The notes under the pieces were generated by a model, which saw nothing but the letters and a program-made list of their open reading frames with translations, had not been told where the DNA came from and did not search any database. From Sphingosinicella humi (GTDB lineage: Bacteria; Pseudomonadota; Alphaproteobacteria; Sphingomonadales; Sphingomonadaceae), in the NCBI RefSeq assembly GCF_003129465.1, contig NZ_QFFF01000001.1:1535501-1599500 (forward strand): a DNA stretch of 64,000 bases, read 5' to 3'. The stretch's first letter is position 1. Each line of letters starts with the position of its first letter. The translations under genes and the position numbers were made by a program. Below, one piece after another: positions 9,137 through 18,800 of the stretch.

Positions 9137-11479
9137 ATGTTCAACGCTCCTGTTTCCGCAGATGCAGCCGCCAGCGAAGCCGCCCCCTCCGAAATGCCGG
9201 ATGCGGAGCTTCCCTACGACGACGGCAATGAACGTCTGCGCCGGGCGCACCTCCATAATGGCCAGGCGAAGGCCACCGCGCTGTTCGCTCCTTATTTCGC
9301 CCTCGCGAGCGTCGGCGCGGCCGTGCTCGTCGGCTGGGCGATGTTCGAGCAGGGTCAACTCCAACGGATCATTCCCTGGCTCGCCGCCGTAGCCGGCGGT
9401 CATTGGTGGGCCTATCGCAAGGCGATCGAAGCCGGCGCCGCGGCCGGCGGTCGCAGCGCGCGGATCGAGCCGACCTGGCGCCCGGTGCTGGAAGCGGTCG
9501 TGCTGGCCGGAATATGGGCGTCGCTGCCCGTCTACGCCTTCGCTTTGCATCCGAGCGGAGTGCAGGTGGTGATCGCCGGCGCGATGGGCGCACTCATCGT
9601 CGCGGGCCTGGCGTTGACCGCGATTCCCGCCGCGGCGGTGGCGTGGATCGCGACGATGGCGTTGGCCTTGTGCTTCGCCTATTGGTTCAACAGTCCTTCC
9701 ATCAATCCCAAGCTCGCCGCCACCATCGTCGGCTTCGCCGCCATCGCCATCCTCGGCATCGCCCGCCTCACTCGCTGGACCTACGGCGCTCTGCAGGACA
9801 TGGCGCGGATCAACACCCAGGCGGAATCGGTCCGCCTGCTGCTCCGCGAATATGAGCATCGCGGCGTCGGCTGGCTGTGGCAGATCGATAGCGAGAACCG
9901 GGTCGTCTACATTTCCTCGCGGATGACCTCGCTGCTTGGCCGTTCGGCCAGCCAGCTTATGGGTCATTCGCTTCCCGCCGCGCTCGGCGGCAACAGTGCG
10001 CTCGGCCGCACGCTGCTCGCCCGTCAGCCTTTCGCCAATCTCGAGATGGAGCTGAGGACGCGGCGCGGCACCCGCTGGATCAGCCTTGCCGGCGATCCGA
10101 TCATCGACATGGCCGGCCAGTTCCAGGGGTTTCGAGGGGTCGGTTCGGACATCACGGAGGTTAGGAAGACGCAGGAGCGGCTCACCAACCTCGCCAATAT
10201 GGACGTGCTTTCGGGCCTCCCCAATCGCGGCCGCGTCCGTCAGCTTCTCGGCGAAGCGCTCTCCACGGCGCAGGCGACCAATATTCCCTGCGCGATCATG
10301 TTCCTCGACCTCGACGGCTTCAAGCCGGTCAACGATACGTTCGGCCACCCCAAGGGCGACGCCGTCCTGAAGGGCGTCGCGCAGCGGCTCGTCAAGGAGG
10401 TCGGCGATGCCGGCTATGTCGGGCGCATGGGGGGCGACGAGTTCGCTATCGTCATCAAGGATGCCCAGGGTCGCAAGATCGTCGAGAACCTCGCCGACCG
10501 CCTCATCCAGTCCGTCGCGCAGCCCTACCGCATCGACAAGGTCGAGATCCGGATCGGCGTCTCGATCGGCTGCGCCTTCGGCCCCATCGACGGGCAGAGT
10601 GTCGACGATCTCATCCAGAAGGCCGACATCGCCCTCTACCAGGCCAAGGGCCAGGGGCGCGGCACCTGCTGCTATTTCAATGCGGAGATGCAGAGCGTTG
10701 CCGAGCATAAGCTGAAGCTCGAGCAGGACCTCTCCCACGCCATTGGCGCCGGCCAGCTGAAGCTTCTCTACCAGCCGCTGATCAACGCCGCCGACCAGAG
10801 CCTCGTCGGCTTCGAGGCGCTCATTCGCTGGCATCATCCGACGCGGGGCGTGGTGCCGCCAACCGAGTTCATCCCGCTCGCGGAAGAGACCGGGCTCATC
10901 ATGAACCTCGGCGACTGGGTGATCGAGGAAGCGTGCCGGGCCGCGTCGCAGTGGCCTGAGAATATCTCGGTGGCTGTCAACCTGTCGGCGCGCCAACTCG
11001 TCCTTCCCGCCCTCCCCGCTACCGTCAACGCCGCGCTGTCGCGCTACCGCGTCCAGGCGAACCGGCTCGAGCTGGAAGTGACGGAAAGCGTGTTCCTGGA
11101 GGATACGGCCGGTTCGCTCGACGTGCTGAAGCGGCTCCGCGCCCTCGGCGTCGGCATCGCGCTCGACGATTTCGGCACCGGCTATTCCTCGCTCGGCTAT
11201 CTGAACAAGGCCGTCTTCCACAAATTGAAGATCGACGGCAGCTTCGTGCGCGAGGCCGCGGGCAACAGGGAGACGGTGGCGATCATCCAGTCGATCGTCC
11301 AGCTGGCGAAGAGCTTCCGCATGACCGTGACCGCCGAGGGCGTCGAGACCGCGGACGACTTCACCCGCATGCGCGACCTCGGCTGCCATCAGATCCAGGG
11401 CTATCTATTCGGCCGCCCGATGGAGTTCGAACGCGCCAGCGAGCTGGTCCACGGCACGCAAAACCGGCTGTCGGCCTGA
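9137..11479 (+). CDS. Membrane PAS-GGDEF-EAL cyclic-di-GMP turnover protein
   Basis: The 780-residue protein has about five hydrophobic helices in residues 45-215 and a PAS-like domain (about 230-350, ending GVGSDITEVRK). A GGDEF domain with intact RMGGDEF (432-436) and an EAL domain with intact EALIRW (560 onward) follow. Further EAL residues are present: NLSARQL, LEVTESVF, ALDDFGTGYSSL, KIDGSFVRE and TAEGVET. Both halves look catalytic, so it could make and degrade c-di-GMP, with the membrane or PAS region choosing. The ATG at 9137 is preferred over an in-frame TTG at 9122 because AGGGTG sits just ahead. It converges with the fumarase gene. Confidence 0.93.
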   Translation: MFNAPVSADAAASEAAPSEMPDAELPYDDGNERLRRAHLHNGQAKATALFAPYFALASVGAAVLVGWAMFEQGQLQRIIPWLAAVAGGHWWAYRKAIEAGAAAGGRSARIEPTWRPVLEAVVLAGIWASLPVYAFALHPSGVQVVIAGAMGALIVAGLALTAIPAAAVAWIATMALALCFAYWFNSPSINPKLAATIVGFAAIAILGIARLTRWTYGALQDMARINTQAESVRLLLREYEHRGVGWLWQIDSENRVVYISSRMTSLLGRSASQLMGHSLPAALGGNSALGRTLLARQPFANLEMELRTRRGTRWISLAGDPIIDMAGQFQGFRGVGSDITEVRKTQERLTNLANMDVLSGLPNRGRVRQLLGEALSTAQATNIPCAIMFLDLDGFKPVNDTFGHPKGDAVLKGVAQRLVKEVGDAGYVGRMGGDEFAIVIKDAQGRKIVENLADRLIQSVAQPYRIDKVEIRIGVSIGCAFGPIDGQSVDDLIQKADIALYQAKGQGRGTCCYFNAEMQSVAEHKLKLEQDLSHAIGAGQLKLLYQPLINAADQSLVGFEALIRWHHPTRGVVPPTEFIPLAEETGLIMNLGDWVIEEACRAASQWPENISVAVNLSARQLVLPALPATVNAALSRYRVQANRLELEVTESVFLEDTAGSLDVLKRLRALGVGIALDDFGTGYSSLGYLNKAVFHKLKIDGSFVREAAGNRETVAIIQSIVQLAKSFRMTVTAEGVETADDFTRMRDLGCHQIQGYLFGRPMEFERASELVHGTQNRLSA

Positions 11480-11481
11480 TC

Positions 11482-11501
11482 GCCGCCCGCGTGGGGGCGG
11501 C
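11482..11501. terminator. Short hairpin between convergent genes
   Basis: GCCGCCC and GGGCGGC form a 7-pair stem around a 6-base loop, directly after the stop of the GGDEF-EAL gene and before the fumarase stop on the other strand. The position suits a bidirectional terminator. The tail (TCAATAAT) is only mildly T/A-rich. Confidence 0.4.
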
Positions 11502-11508
11502 TCAATAA

Positions 11509-13029
11509 TCAGGCTTCTTCCAGCGCTCTCATCTTCGCGATCTTCTCCCGCCACACCAGCGGGGCTAGGTGGTGGACGCTCTCGCCGGCAGCGTCGACGG
11601 CCACCGTCACCGGCATGTCCTGAACCTCGAACTCGTAGATCGCCTCCATGCCGAGATCCTCGAAGCCGACGACCTTCGAGCCCTTGATCGCGCGGGCGAC
11701 GAGATAGGCCGCTCCGCCGACCGCCATCAGATAGGCGCTCTTGTGCTCGCGGATCGCATCGATCGCCATCGGCCCGCGCTCGGCCTTGCCGACCATGGCG
11801 AGCAGGCCCTGCTCCAGCATCATGCGGGTGAACTTGTCCATGCGCGTCGCGGTCGTGGGGCCGGCAGGGCCGACCACCTCCTCGCCGACCGGGTCGACCG
11901 GGCCGACATAGTAGATAACGCGTCCGCGGAACTCGACGGGCAGCTCCTCGCCGCGGTCGAGCATGTCCTTGATGCGCTTGTGGGCGGCGTCGCGGCCGGT
12001 CAGCATCTTGCCGTTCAGGAGCAGCCGGTCGCCATGCTTCCAGCTCTGGACGATCTCGGGCGTCAGCGCGTCGAGATCGACGCGGATCGCCTCCTTGGAC
12101 GGGGTCCAGTTGACGTCCGGCCAGTCGGCGAGGTTCGGCGTCTCGAGATAGGCCGGGCCCGATCCGTCGAGCGTGAAGTGCGCATGGCGGGTCGCCGCGC
12201 AATTGGGGATCATCGCCACCGGCTTCGAGGCCGCATGGGTCGGCCAATCCAAGATCTTGACGTCGAGGATGGTCGAAAGCCCGCCCAGCCCCTGCGCGCC
12301 GATGCCGAGCGCGTTCACCTTGTCGAACAGCTCGATGCGAAGCTCCTCGATCTTGTTCTGGGGACCGCGTGCCTTGAGTTGCGCCATGTCGATCGCGCCC
12401 ATCAGGCTTTCCTTGGCGAGCAGCATCGCCTTTTCGGCGGTGCCGCCAATGCCGATGCCCAGCATGCCGGGCGGGCACCAGCCGGCGCCCATCTGCGGCA
12501 CCATCTCCAGCACCCAGTCGACGATCGAATCCGACGGGTTCAGCATCTTGAACTTGGTCTTGTTCTCCGAGCCGCCGCCCTTGGCCGCGACGTCGATCGA
12601 AACCGTCGCGCCCGGCACCATCTCGACATGCATCACCGAGGGCGTGTTGTCCTTCGTGTTCACGCGGCCGAAGGCGGGGTCGGCGAGGATCGAGGCGCGG
12701 AGCGGATTTTCGGGGTTGCGATAGGCGCGACGCACCCCCTCGTCGATTACTTCCTGGAGGCTCTTGCTCGACTCCAGCCGGCAATCCTGCCCCCATTTCA
12801 CGAAGACGGTGACGATGCCCGTGTCCTGGCAGATCGGTCGGTGCCCTTCGGCGCACATGCGGCTGTTGGTCAGGATCTGCGCGATCGCGTCCTTCGCTGC
12901 GGGGCTCTCCTCCGCCTTATAAGCCTCCCCAAGCGCCCGGATATAATCCATCGGGTGGTAATAGGAGATGTACTGAAGGGCATCGGCGACGCTCTCGATG
13001 AGGTCCGCCTCGCGAATGATGGTGGTCAA
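11509..13029 (-). CDS. fumA: Fumarate hydratase, class I (iron-sulfur)
   Basis: The 506-residue protein is a homolog of the oxygen-sensitive [4Fe-4S] fumarases, which reversibly hydrate fumarate to malate in the TCA cycle. Cluster cysteines fall at Cys67 (ICQDTG), Cys185 (WCPPG) and Cys277 (NCAATRHAHF), with the same spacing as in E. coli FumA. The C-terminal beta domain contains GPAGPTTATRMDKF and VGGAAYL. It is a single-chain enzyme (fused alpha and beta parts) of normal length. It is transcribed from the region 13030-13139, which contains a small inverted repeat. Confidence 0.95.
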   Translation of the reverse strand: MTTIIREADLIESVADALQYISYYHPMDYIRALGEAYKAEESPAAKDAIAQILTNSRMCAEGHRPICQDTGIVTVFVKWGQDCRLESSKSLQEVIDEGVRRAYRNPENPLRASILADPAFGRVNTKDNTPSVMHVEMVPGATVSIDVAAKGGGSENKTKFKMLNPSDSIVDWVLEMVPQMGAGWCPPGMLGIGIGGTAEKAMLLAKESLMGAIDMAQLKARGPQNKIEELRIELFDKVNALGIGAQGLGGLSTILDVKILDWPTHAASKPVAMIPNCAATRHAHFTLDGSGPAYLETPNLADWPDVNWTPSKEAIRVDLDALTPEIVQSWKHGDRLLLNGKMLTGRDAAHKRIKDMLDRGEELPVEFRGRVIYYVGPVDPVGEEVVGPAGPTTATRMDKFTRMMLEQGLLAMVGKAERGPMAIDAIREHKSAYLMAVGGAAYLVARAIKGSKVVGFEDLGMEAIYEFEVQDMPVTVAVDAAGESVHHLAPLVWREKIAKMRALEEA

Positions 13030-13080
13030 GGCTTTTGCTTCCGAAGGGATGTGACTGCGTCCGCGCTTCTAACGAGGATT

Positions 13081-13095
13081 CTCCCAAAACGGGAG
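13081..13095. promoter_or_regulatory. Inverted repeat upstream of fumarase
   Basis: CTCCC and GGGAG flank AAAAC, about 52-66 bases upstream of the fumarase start. The inner 13 bases (TCCCAAAACGGGA) recur with one change at 26701-26713, upstream of the LuxR-type gene. It may be an operator or part of a small hairpin in the leader. No factor can be named. Confidence 0.3.
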
Positions 13096-13139
13096 GGGTA
13101 GGCGTCCGCCACTATCGAAAGGCCACCGGCGTGAGCGAT

Positions 13140-15638
13140 TCAGCGCCCGCTCGCCCTTTTGGTGCGGAGCGTCGGATCGGCGGCGGCAGGGTCGTCGGGC
13201 CAGGGGTGCTTGGGATAGCGCCCCCGCATTTCCTTGGCGACGGAACTCCAGCTTCCTTTCCAGAAGCCGGGCAGGTCGGGAGTCGTCTGGATCGGCCGGC
13301 CGGCGGGGGAGGTGAGGCTGAGGACGAGTGGGACCTTGCCATTGGCGATGGCGGGGTGCTCGGCAAGGCCGAACAGCGCCTGCACCCGCACGGTGACGGT
13401 AGGGCCGCCCTCCGCCTCATAGTCGATGGCGTGGCTGCTGCCGGCCGGGGTGGTGAAGGCGTGCGGCGCGAACCGGTCGACCGCCTTGCGGCCCTCCCAT
13501 CCAAGTCGGGCATCGAGGACTCCGGTGAGAGCGGCGGGGTCGATCTCGCCGAGGCGGCGCTTGCCGGCGACGATCAGCGGCAGCCACTCGTCGAGCGAGG
13601 CGAGGAGCGCGACATCGGAAAGGTCGGGGAGCGCCGGGTCGTGCGCTGTCGCGAACGCGGCGCGCCGGCGGAGCGATCGGGCTGCTTCGCTCCAGGGGAG
13701 GCGGTCGAGGCCGTGCTGGCGGACGCCCTCGACCAGCGCCGCGGCGATGGCCTCGGGGTCGGCGCGACTGTCCTGGCCGCCGGAGAGTCGGATCGCGCCG
13801 AGATGGCGGCCGTGGGTCGCCTGGACGCCCCCTGTCGCGGGATCGAAGCGGACCTGTGCGCCGGTCTCGATGCGGTCCCCGAAGAGCGCTTCGATGTCTG
13901 CCTCGTCGATGGGCGCGGCCGAGAGGATGCGGGCGCCCGACGCCGCGCCTCCGACCTCGGCGACCGCAAGCCATTGTTCGCGGGCGAGTGGGGAGGCGGG
14001 ATCGAGCCGGAAGCCGCGGCCGCCGGCGGAGAGCCAGTCGGTGCCTTCAGCGCTGCGGCGTTTTGACAAGCGGTCGGGAAAGGCGAGGGCGACACATGGA
14101 CCTACGTCGTTCGTCCCGAACGCAGTCGAGGGGTGTTTCTCTGAGTCCGTGCCAGCGCCCTTCGACTTCGCTCGGGACGAACGAGTGATTTGCAGCCATC
14201 TCTTGGCCAACCCTCGTGCCGCTTCCGCGCGCTTGCCGCGGTCGCCGCGCCAGCGTCGCAGCCTGAGCTCCAGGTCCGTGTCATTATTGCCGCCAAGACC
14301 GCGTTCCGACAAAAGCACCGCCACCTCCGCCGCCGTCTCGCCCCAGCCGCGGGCGTCGGCCTCCAACATCATGTGAGCGAGGCGCGGGGGGAGGGGCAGA
14401 GCGGCGACGGCCTTGCCGTGCGGGGTCGGGCGGCCACCCTCGTCAAGGGCGCCGAGCGACCGTAGGCGTTTGCGGGCTTCGTCGATGGCGGCGGTGGGGG
14501 GCGGGTCGATCCATTTCAAGTCGCGCGGATCGGAGACGCCCCAGAGCGCGCAGTCGAGGAGAAGGGCCGAGAGGTCCGCTTCCAATATCTCGGGCGGATC
14601 GAAGCGGGGGAGGGCGGCGGTCGCGGCTTCTTCCCACAGGCGGTAGACGGTGCCGGGGCCTTGCCGTCCCGCGCGGCCGGCGCGCTGGGTGACAGCGGCC
14701 TGGCTGGCGCGCTCGGTGACCAGCCGAGTGATGCCGGCGCCGCGGTCGTAGCGGGGACGGCGGGCGAGGCCGCTGTCGACGACGATGCGGACGCCATCGA
14801 GGGTGAGGCTGGTCTCGGCGATGGAGGTGGCGAGGACGACCTTGCGATGGCCCGTCGGTGCGGCGACGATGGCGGCACGCTGGTCCCTCGGGTCGAGGGA
14901 GCCGTGCAGGCGATGCAACTCGACGTTGGAGGGGAGGCGATCCAGCCGCTCCGCCGTCCGCTCGATCTCGGCGACGCCGGGCAGGAAGGCGAGCAGGCTC
15001 CCCTCCGCCTCCCCCAGCGCGCGGCGGATGGTGCCCGCCATCTCATCCTCGATCCGCTTCTCCGGCGAACGGCCAAGATAACGAAGGTCGATGGGATGGC
15101 TGCGGCCTTCACTCTCGATCACCGGTGCGTCGCCCATGAGCGCCGCGAATCGGGCGCCGTCGAGCGTCGCCGACATGGCGAGCAGGCGGAGGTCCGGCCT
15201 CAGCGCCGCCTGCGCGTCGAGGGCGAGGGCGAGGCCGAAATCGCTGTCCAGGCTGCGCTCGTGGACCTCGTCGAACAGCACGGCGGAGACGCCGGCAAGC
15301 TCCGGATCCGCCTGGATCCGATTGCGGAATATGCCTTCGGTGAGGACGAGGATACGGGTCTTGGCCGAGCGCTTGCTGTCGAGCCGGGTCGCATAGCCGA
15401 TCGTCTCGCCCGGCCTCTCCCCCGCCAGCTCCGCCATGCGCTCGGCCGCGGCCCGCGCGGCGAGGCGGCGCGGGGAAAGGAGCAGGATCTCGCCCGTGCA
15501 CCAGGGCTGATCGAGCAGCGCCGGCGCGACGGCCGTCGTCTTGCCCGCCCCAGGCGGCGCGACGAGCACGGCGTTCGATCCGCGCCGGAGGGCGGCCAGC
15601 AAGTCAGGTAGAACGAGATTGATCGGCAGGCTCAGCAC
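13140..15638 (-). CDS. hrpB: ATP-dependent helicase HrpB
   Basis: The 832-residue DEAH-box helicase has Walker A GAGKTT (in APPGAGKTTAVAP), DEVH in LFDEVHERSLD, motif III as AMSAT and motif VI as QRAGRAGRQG. Winged-helix and ratchet-like regions follow, then the HrpB-specific C-terminal domain ending near WDDPAAAD-like sequence before a basic tail. It is an RNA-helicase family member whose cellular substrate is poorly defined. A GTG at 15638 is chosen as start (GGAA just upstream, followed directly by LSLPINLVLPDLL). An extension to 15683 is open but looks non-coding. Residues about 486-511 are encoded by an inserted palindromic element; the frame stays open through it. Confidence 0.93.
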   Translation of the reverse strand: MLSLPINLVLPDLLAALRRGSNAVLVAPPGAGKTTAVAPALLDQPWCTGEILLLSPRRLAARAAAERMAELAGERPGETIGYATRLDSKRSAKTRILVLTEGIFRNRIQADPELAGVSAVLFDEVHERSLDSDFGLALALDAQAALRPDLRLLAMSATLDGARFAALMGDAPVIESEGRSHPIDLRYLGRSPEKRIEDEMAGTIRRALGEAEGSLLAFLPGVAEIERTAERLDRLPSNVELHRLHGSLDPRDQRAAIVAAPTGHRKVVLATSIAETSLTLDGVRIVVDSGLARRPRYDRGAGITRLVTERASQAAVTQRAGRAGRQGPGTVYRLWEEAATAALPRFDPPEILEADLSALLLDCALWGVSDPRDLKWIDPPPTAAIDEARKRLRSLGALDEGGRPTPHGKAVAALPLPPRLAHMMLEADARGWGETAAEVAVLLSERGLGGNNDTDLELRLRRWRGDRGKRAEAARGLAKRWLQITRSSRAKSKGAGTDSEKHPSTAFGTNDVGPCVALAFPDRLSKRRSAEGTDWLSAGGRGFRLDPASPLAREQWLAVAEVGGAASGARILSAAPIDEADIEALFGDRIETGAQVRFDPATGGVQATHGRHLGAIRLSGGQDSRADPEAIAAALVEGVRQHGLDRLPWSEAARSLRRRAAFATAHDPALPDLSDVALLASLDEWLPLIVAGKRRLGEIDPAALTGVLDARLGWEGRKAVDRFAPHAFTTPAGSSHAIDYEAEGGPTVTVRVQALFGLAEHPAIANGKVPLVLSLTSPAGRPIQTTPDLPGFWKGSWSSVAKEMRGRYPKHPWPDDPAAADPTLRTKRASGR
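14107..14184. repeat. 78-base palindromic element inserted in frame in hrpB
   Basis: A 27-base arm at 14107-14133 (starting TCGTTCGTCCCGA) is repeated in inverted orientation at 14158-14184, matching at 24 of 27 positions. The whole unit is 78 bases, exactly 26 codons, and hrpB reads straight through it. It encodes a hydrophilic segment (RSSRAKSKGAGTDSEK, then about ten more residues) between the helicase core and the C-terminal domain, where other HrpB proteins have only a linker. It looks like a REP-type or Rickettsia-palindrome-like mobile element that is tolerated because it preserves frame. Confidence 0.7.
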
Positions 15639-15685
15639 GGTGGTTCCGGAAAGGTGACAGGATGAAGCTCGCAAGGCCGGCACAT

Positions 15686-15726
15686 GATTAGACTGTAAAA
15701 GGTCCCGATTAGGAAGGCTCCTAATC
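15686..15726. promoter_or_regulatory. Candidate operator: three GATTAG half-sites
   Basis: A perfect 8+8 inverted repeat, GATTAGGA-AGGC-TCCTAATC, lies at 15707-15726. A further GATTAG half-site at 15686-15691 is exactly 21 bases (two helical turns) from the first arm. The group sits in the 242-base divergent region between hrpB and the c-di-GMP/recombinase-like fusion gene. This is the pattern expected of a dimeric regulator, but no regulator is identified. Confidence 0.4.
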
Positions 15727-15880
15727 TCGTCCTGGCAGTTGCGCCATGGCAGGAACCGGGCGTGTCCTCACGCAACGAATCCTGCGTCTTTACCCGCAGC
15801 GGGGAAGTCGCCGCGCAATACCGAACATTAAGCAATTCGGGCTAACCAGATGATGGACCTTTAATTCAGGGAGCTGGGGC

Positions 15881-18800
15881 GTGTCCAAGGGCGCGGTTTC
15901 GCTTGGCTTGCAGGCGGAACAGTCCGCAACCAACCGATCGTTTATAGATCTCATCTCACGCCTGGGTCCGCAGCGAAGGCCGAGAACATCTCGCCGCATG
16001 TCGACGGCCGAAGCTTTGCTTCTCCTGAAGGCATTCGAAGAGTCCTGCAACGGATGGTTCTGGTCGACGGACGAGGGCGGACATGTGACGTACCTCAGCG
16101 GGAGCATGTGTGACCTGCTGGGGGGAGGGCCCGAAGCTTTCCTCGGCTACGAATTCACGCGGCTTTTCATCCATGTCGACGAAGATAGCAGCGGCCGACG
16201 CACGCTTCCCTTTTTGCTGTCAAAGCATTCGCCGTTCGAGCGCCTGACCGTCAGGGCGGCCGTCGCAGACAATGAGCGCTGCTGGTCCCTGTCTGGACGA
16301 CCGCAGTTCGACGAGAGCGGCCGTTTCCTGGGCTATCGCGGCAGCGCCGTCGACGTGACGGAGCATCGCAAATCGTCCGAGCATGCATCGCTACTGGCGC
16401 AATATGACGCGCTGACCGGATTGCCGAACCGGCGGCGGATGGCGGAGGTGCTGGAGACGAACCTGCGCATCGCGCGGCATCAGAACACGTCCTGCGCCAT
16501 CATGCTCATCGACCTGGACCGCTTCAAGCAGGTCAACGACACGCTCGGTCATCCCGCCGGAGATCAGCTGCTCAAGCAGGTGGCCGAGCGAGTGGTCAGG
16601 ATCGTGGGGCATCAGGAATCGGTCTTCCGCCTGGGCGGCGACGAGTTTCAGGTCGTCCTGCGAAACAACGACAATCGCGGCATATTGGGCGATCTCGCGA
16701 CCGATATCATCCGGTCGATTTCCCAGCCTTATCTGATCGAAGGAAGCCGCTGCATCATCGGTGCCTCGATCGGAATCGCGGTGGCTCCGCTGGATGGAGA
16801 CAGCAAGGACGAACTGATCAGAAATGCCGACCTTGCTCTTTACGCCTCCAAGGGCGCCGGACGGGGACGGTTTCGCTTCTTTTCCAGTGAACTGCTGAAG
16901 GACGCAGAGGACAAGCGAACTCTCGAGGAGGATTTGCGTGAGGCCTTGGCGCGCGGCGAAATGAGCGTCGAGTATCAGCCGATCGTCAATGCCAGAACCA
17001 ACCGCATGACCGGCGTCGAAGCGCTCGTCAGATGGCGACATCCGGTGCGCGGCGACGTGTCTCCGGCCCTCTTCATTCCCATTGCCGAGGAAGCCGGGAT
17101 CATCGCGCAGATCGGCGAATGGGTGTTGCGCAAGGCCTGCGCGGATGCCGCCGGCTGGCCGCGCAAGCTCCGGGTCGCCGTGAACGTGTCGCCGATCCAA
17201 TTTTCGAGCGAGAGGTTTCCAGCGACCGTCGTGAATGCCCTCGCGCATTCAGGCCTGGCACCCAATCAGCTCGAGCTGGAGATCACCGAGGGCGTCTTCC
17301 TCAGCCAGTCGGCCGACACGGACACGATCTTCTCGGCGCTGAAGGAGCTCGGCGTGCGATTGGCGCTCGACGACTTCGGAACAGGCTATTCGTCCCTCGG
17401 CTACCTCCAGAGCGCGCCGTTCGACAAGATTAAGATCGACCAATCCTTCGTCAGGGCCGCGACGCTGCCGGACTCCCGGAACAGCGCGATCATCGCGGCC
17501 ATTGTCGCGCTCGCCGAGGCGCTCGACATGGAAACGACGGCGGAGGGCATCGAATATATGGATCAGTTGAACCTGATCCGGGAATTGAGGGTCAGCCACG
17601 CCCAAGGCTGGATCTACAGCCGGGCCCTGAGCTCCGCCGATCTGAGCGAGAAGCTCGAAACCGGTGATTGGGTTATCGAGCCTTCCGGGCCCGCCAGACA
17701 GCGAAGCGCGCGGCAATCGGTCTATCGGCGGGTCGGCGTCATCCACGACGGCCGTTATGAACAGGCCATCATTCAAAACCTGTCCGAGTCCGGTGCGCTC
17801 ATCGTGGGTGCGATCGCGCTCAATCCGGACACCCTGCTCGTCGTGGATTTCGGCGACGGCCAACTCGCCTTCGCACGCGTGATCCGTTCGGATGGACGCA
17901 AGCACGGGGTCGCGTTCGAGCAGCATCTCGTCGACGACGGCAATGGCGGGCTGTGCACGAGCCATCGCGTGTCGCCCTATCTGCTAAGCACGATGGGCCT
18001 GCCCACACCCTCAAATCCGGTCGTGGAGGACGAGGGCGTCAGCCCGACACCGCTGGAAAAGCTTGCCGAGCGTCTCGGGCTTACTCTTGCGCCGCGCCGG
18101 TCGCTGCAGCACTCGTCCGGTTCGGACGGCAGCGGAGCAGGCGCCTATGGTGATACGGCGACGACCATCCGCGACTTGTCGGCGCGGTATCTGGACATGT
18201 TCGAAGGGGATGAGCACAGTCGCGAACGCGCCAAGCGCGACTTGCGGAACCACGTGCTGCCGCGCTTCGGCCAGTTGCGCCTCGATGAGGTCTCGGAAGC
18301 GGATCTATTCGCCTGGCTTGCCGCGAAGGTCGAGGTCGAGGCCTGTCCGGCGGGCACGGACGACCGGCTCCACGCGCTCCTGAACCAGATATGGAATCTT
18401 GCCGTGAAGCTCGGCCTGCCCGGCGCGGAGTCTAACCCGCTCGAGAGGCACAGCATGGGCGAATGGCGGGCGGCTCGACATGAGGCGCTGACGGCGGAGA
18501 GCGCCCTGAAGCTTCTTGAGGCGGCCCAGTCCAGTTCGAACCGGGAACTCAAGTTCATCCTCGCCATGATGATGATCACCGGTGTCCGCCCGGGAGAATT
18601 GCTGAAGGCCGAATGGGATCACATCGACGTCGAAGAGCGTCACTGGACGCTTCCAGAGATCGAGGCCGGAAGGTCGCGCCAGGCGCAGCTGGGCGACGGT
18701 GCGATCAGATTGCTGGCGGCCCTGCCGAGGCCGGCGGGTTCTCGGTATCTCGTGTCCAACCCCCGCACCGGGCAGCCCTATCGGTCGATCCAGGGCAGCT

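Noticed and set aside
9086-11389. 767-codon minus-strand frame opposite the GGDEF-EAL gene
   Set aside because: The plus strand encodes clear GGDEF and EAL motifs. The opposite frame is low-complexity with no recognisable motif, as is usual for high-GC antisense frames.
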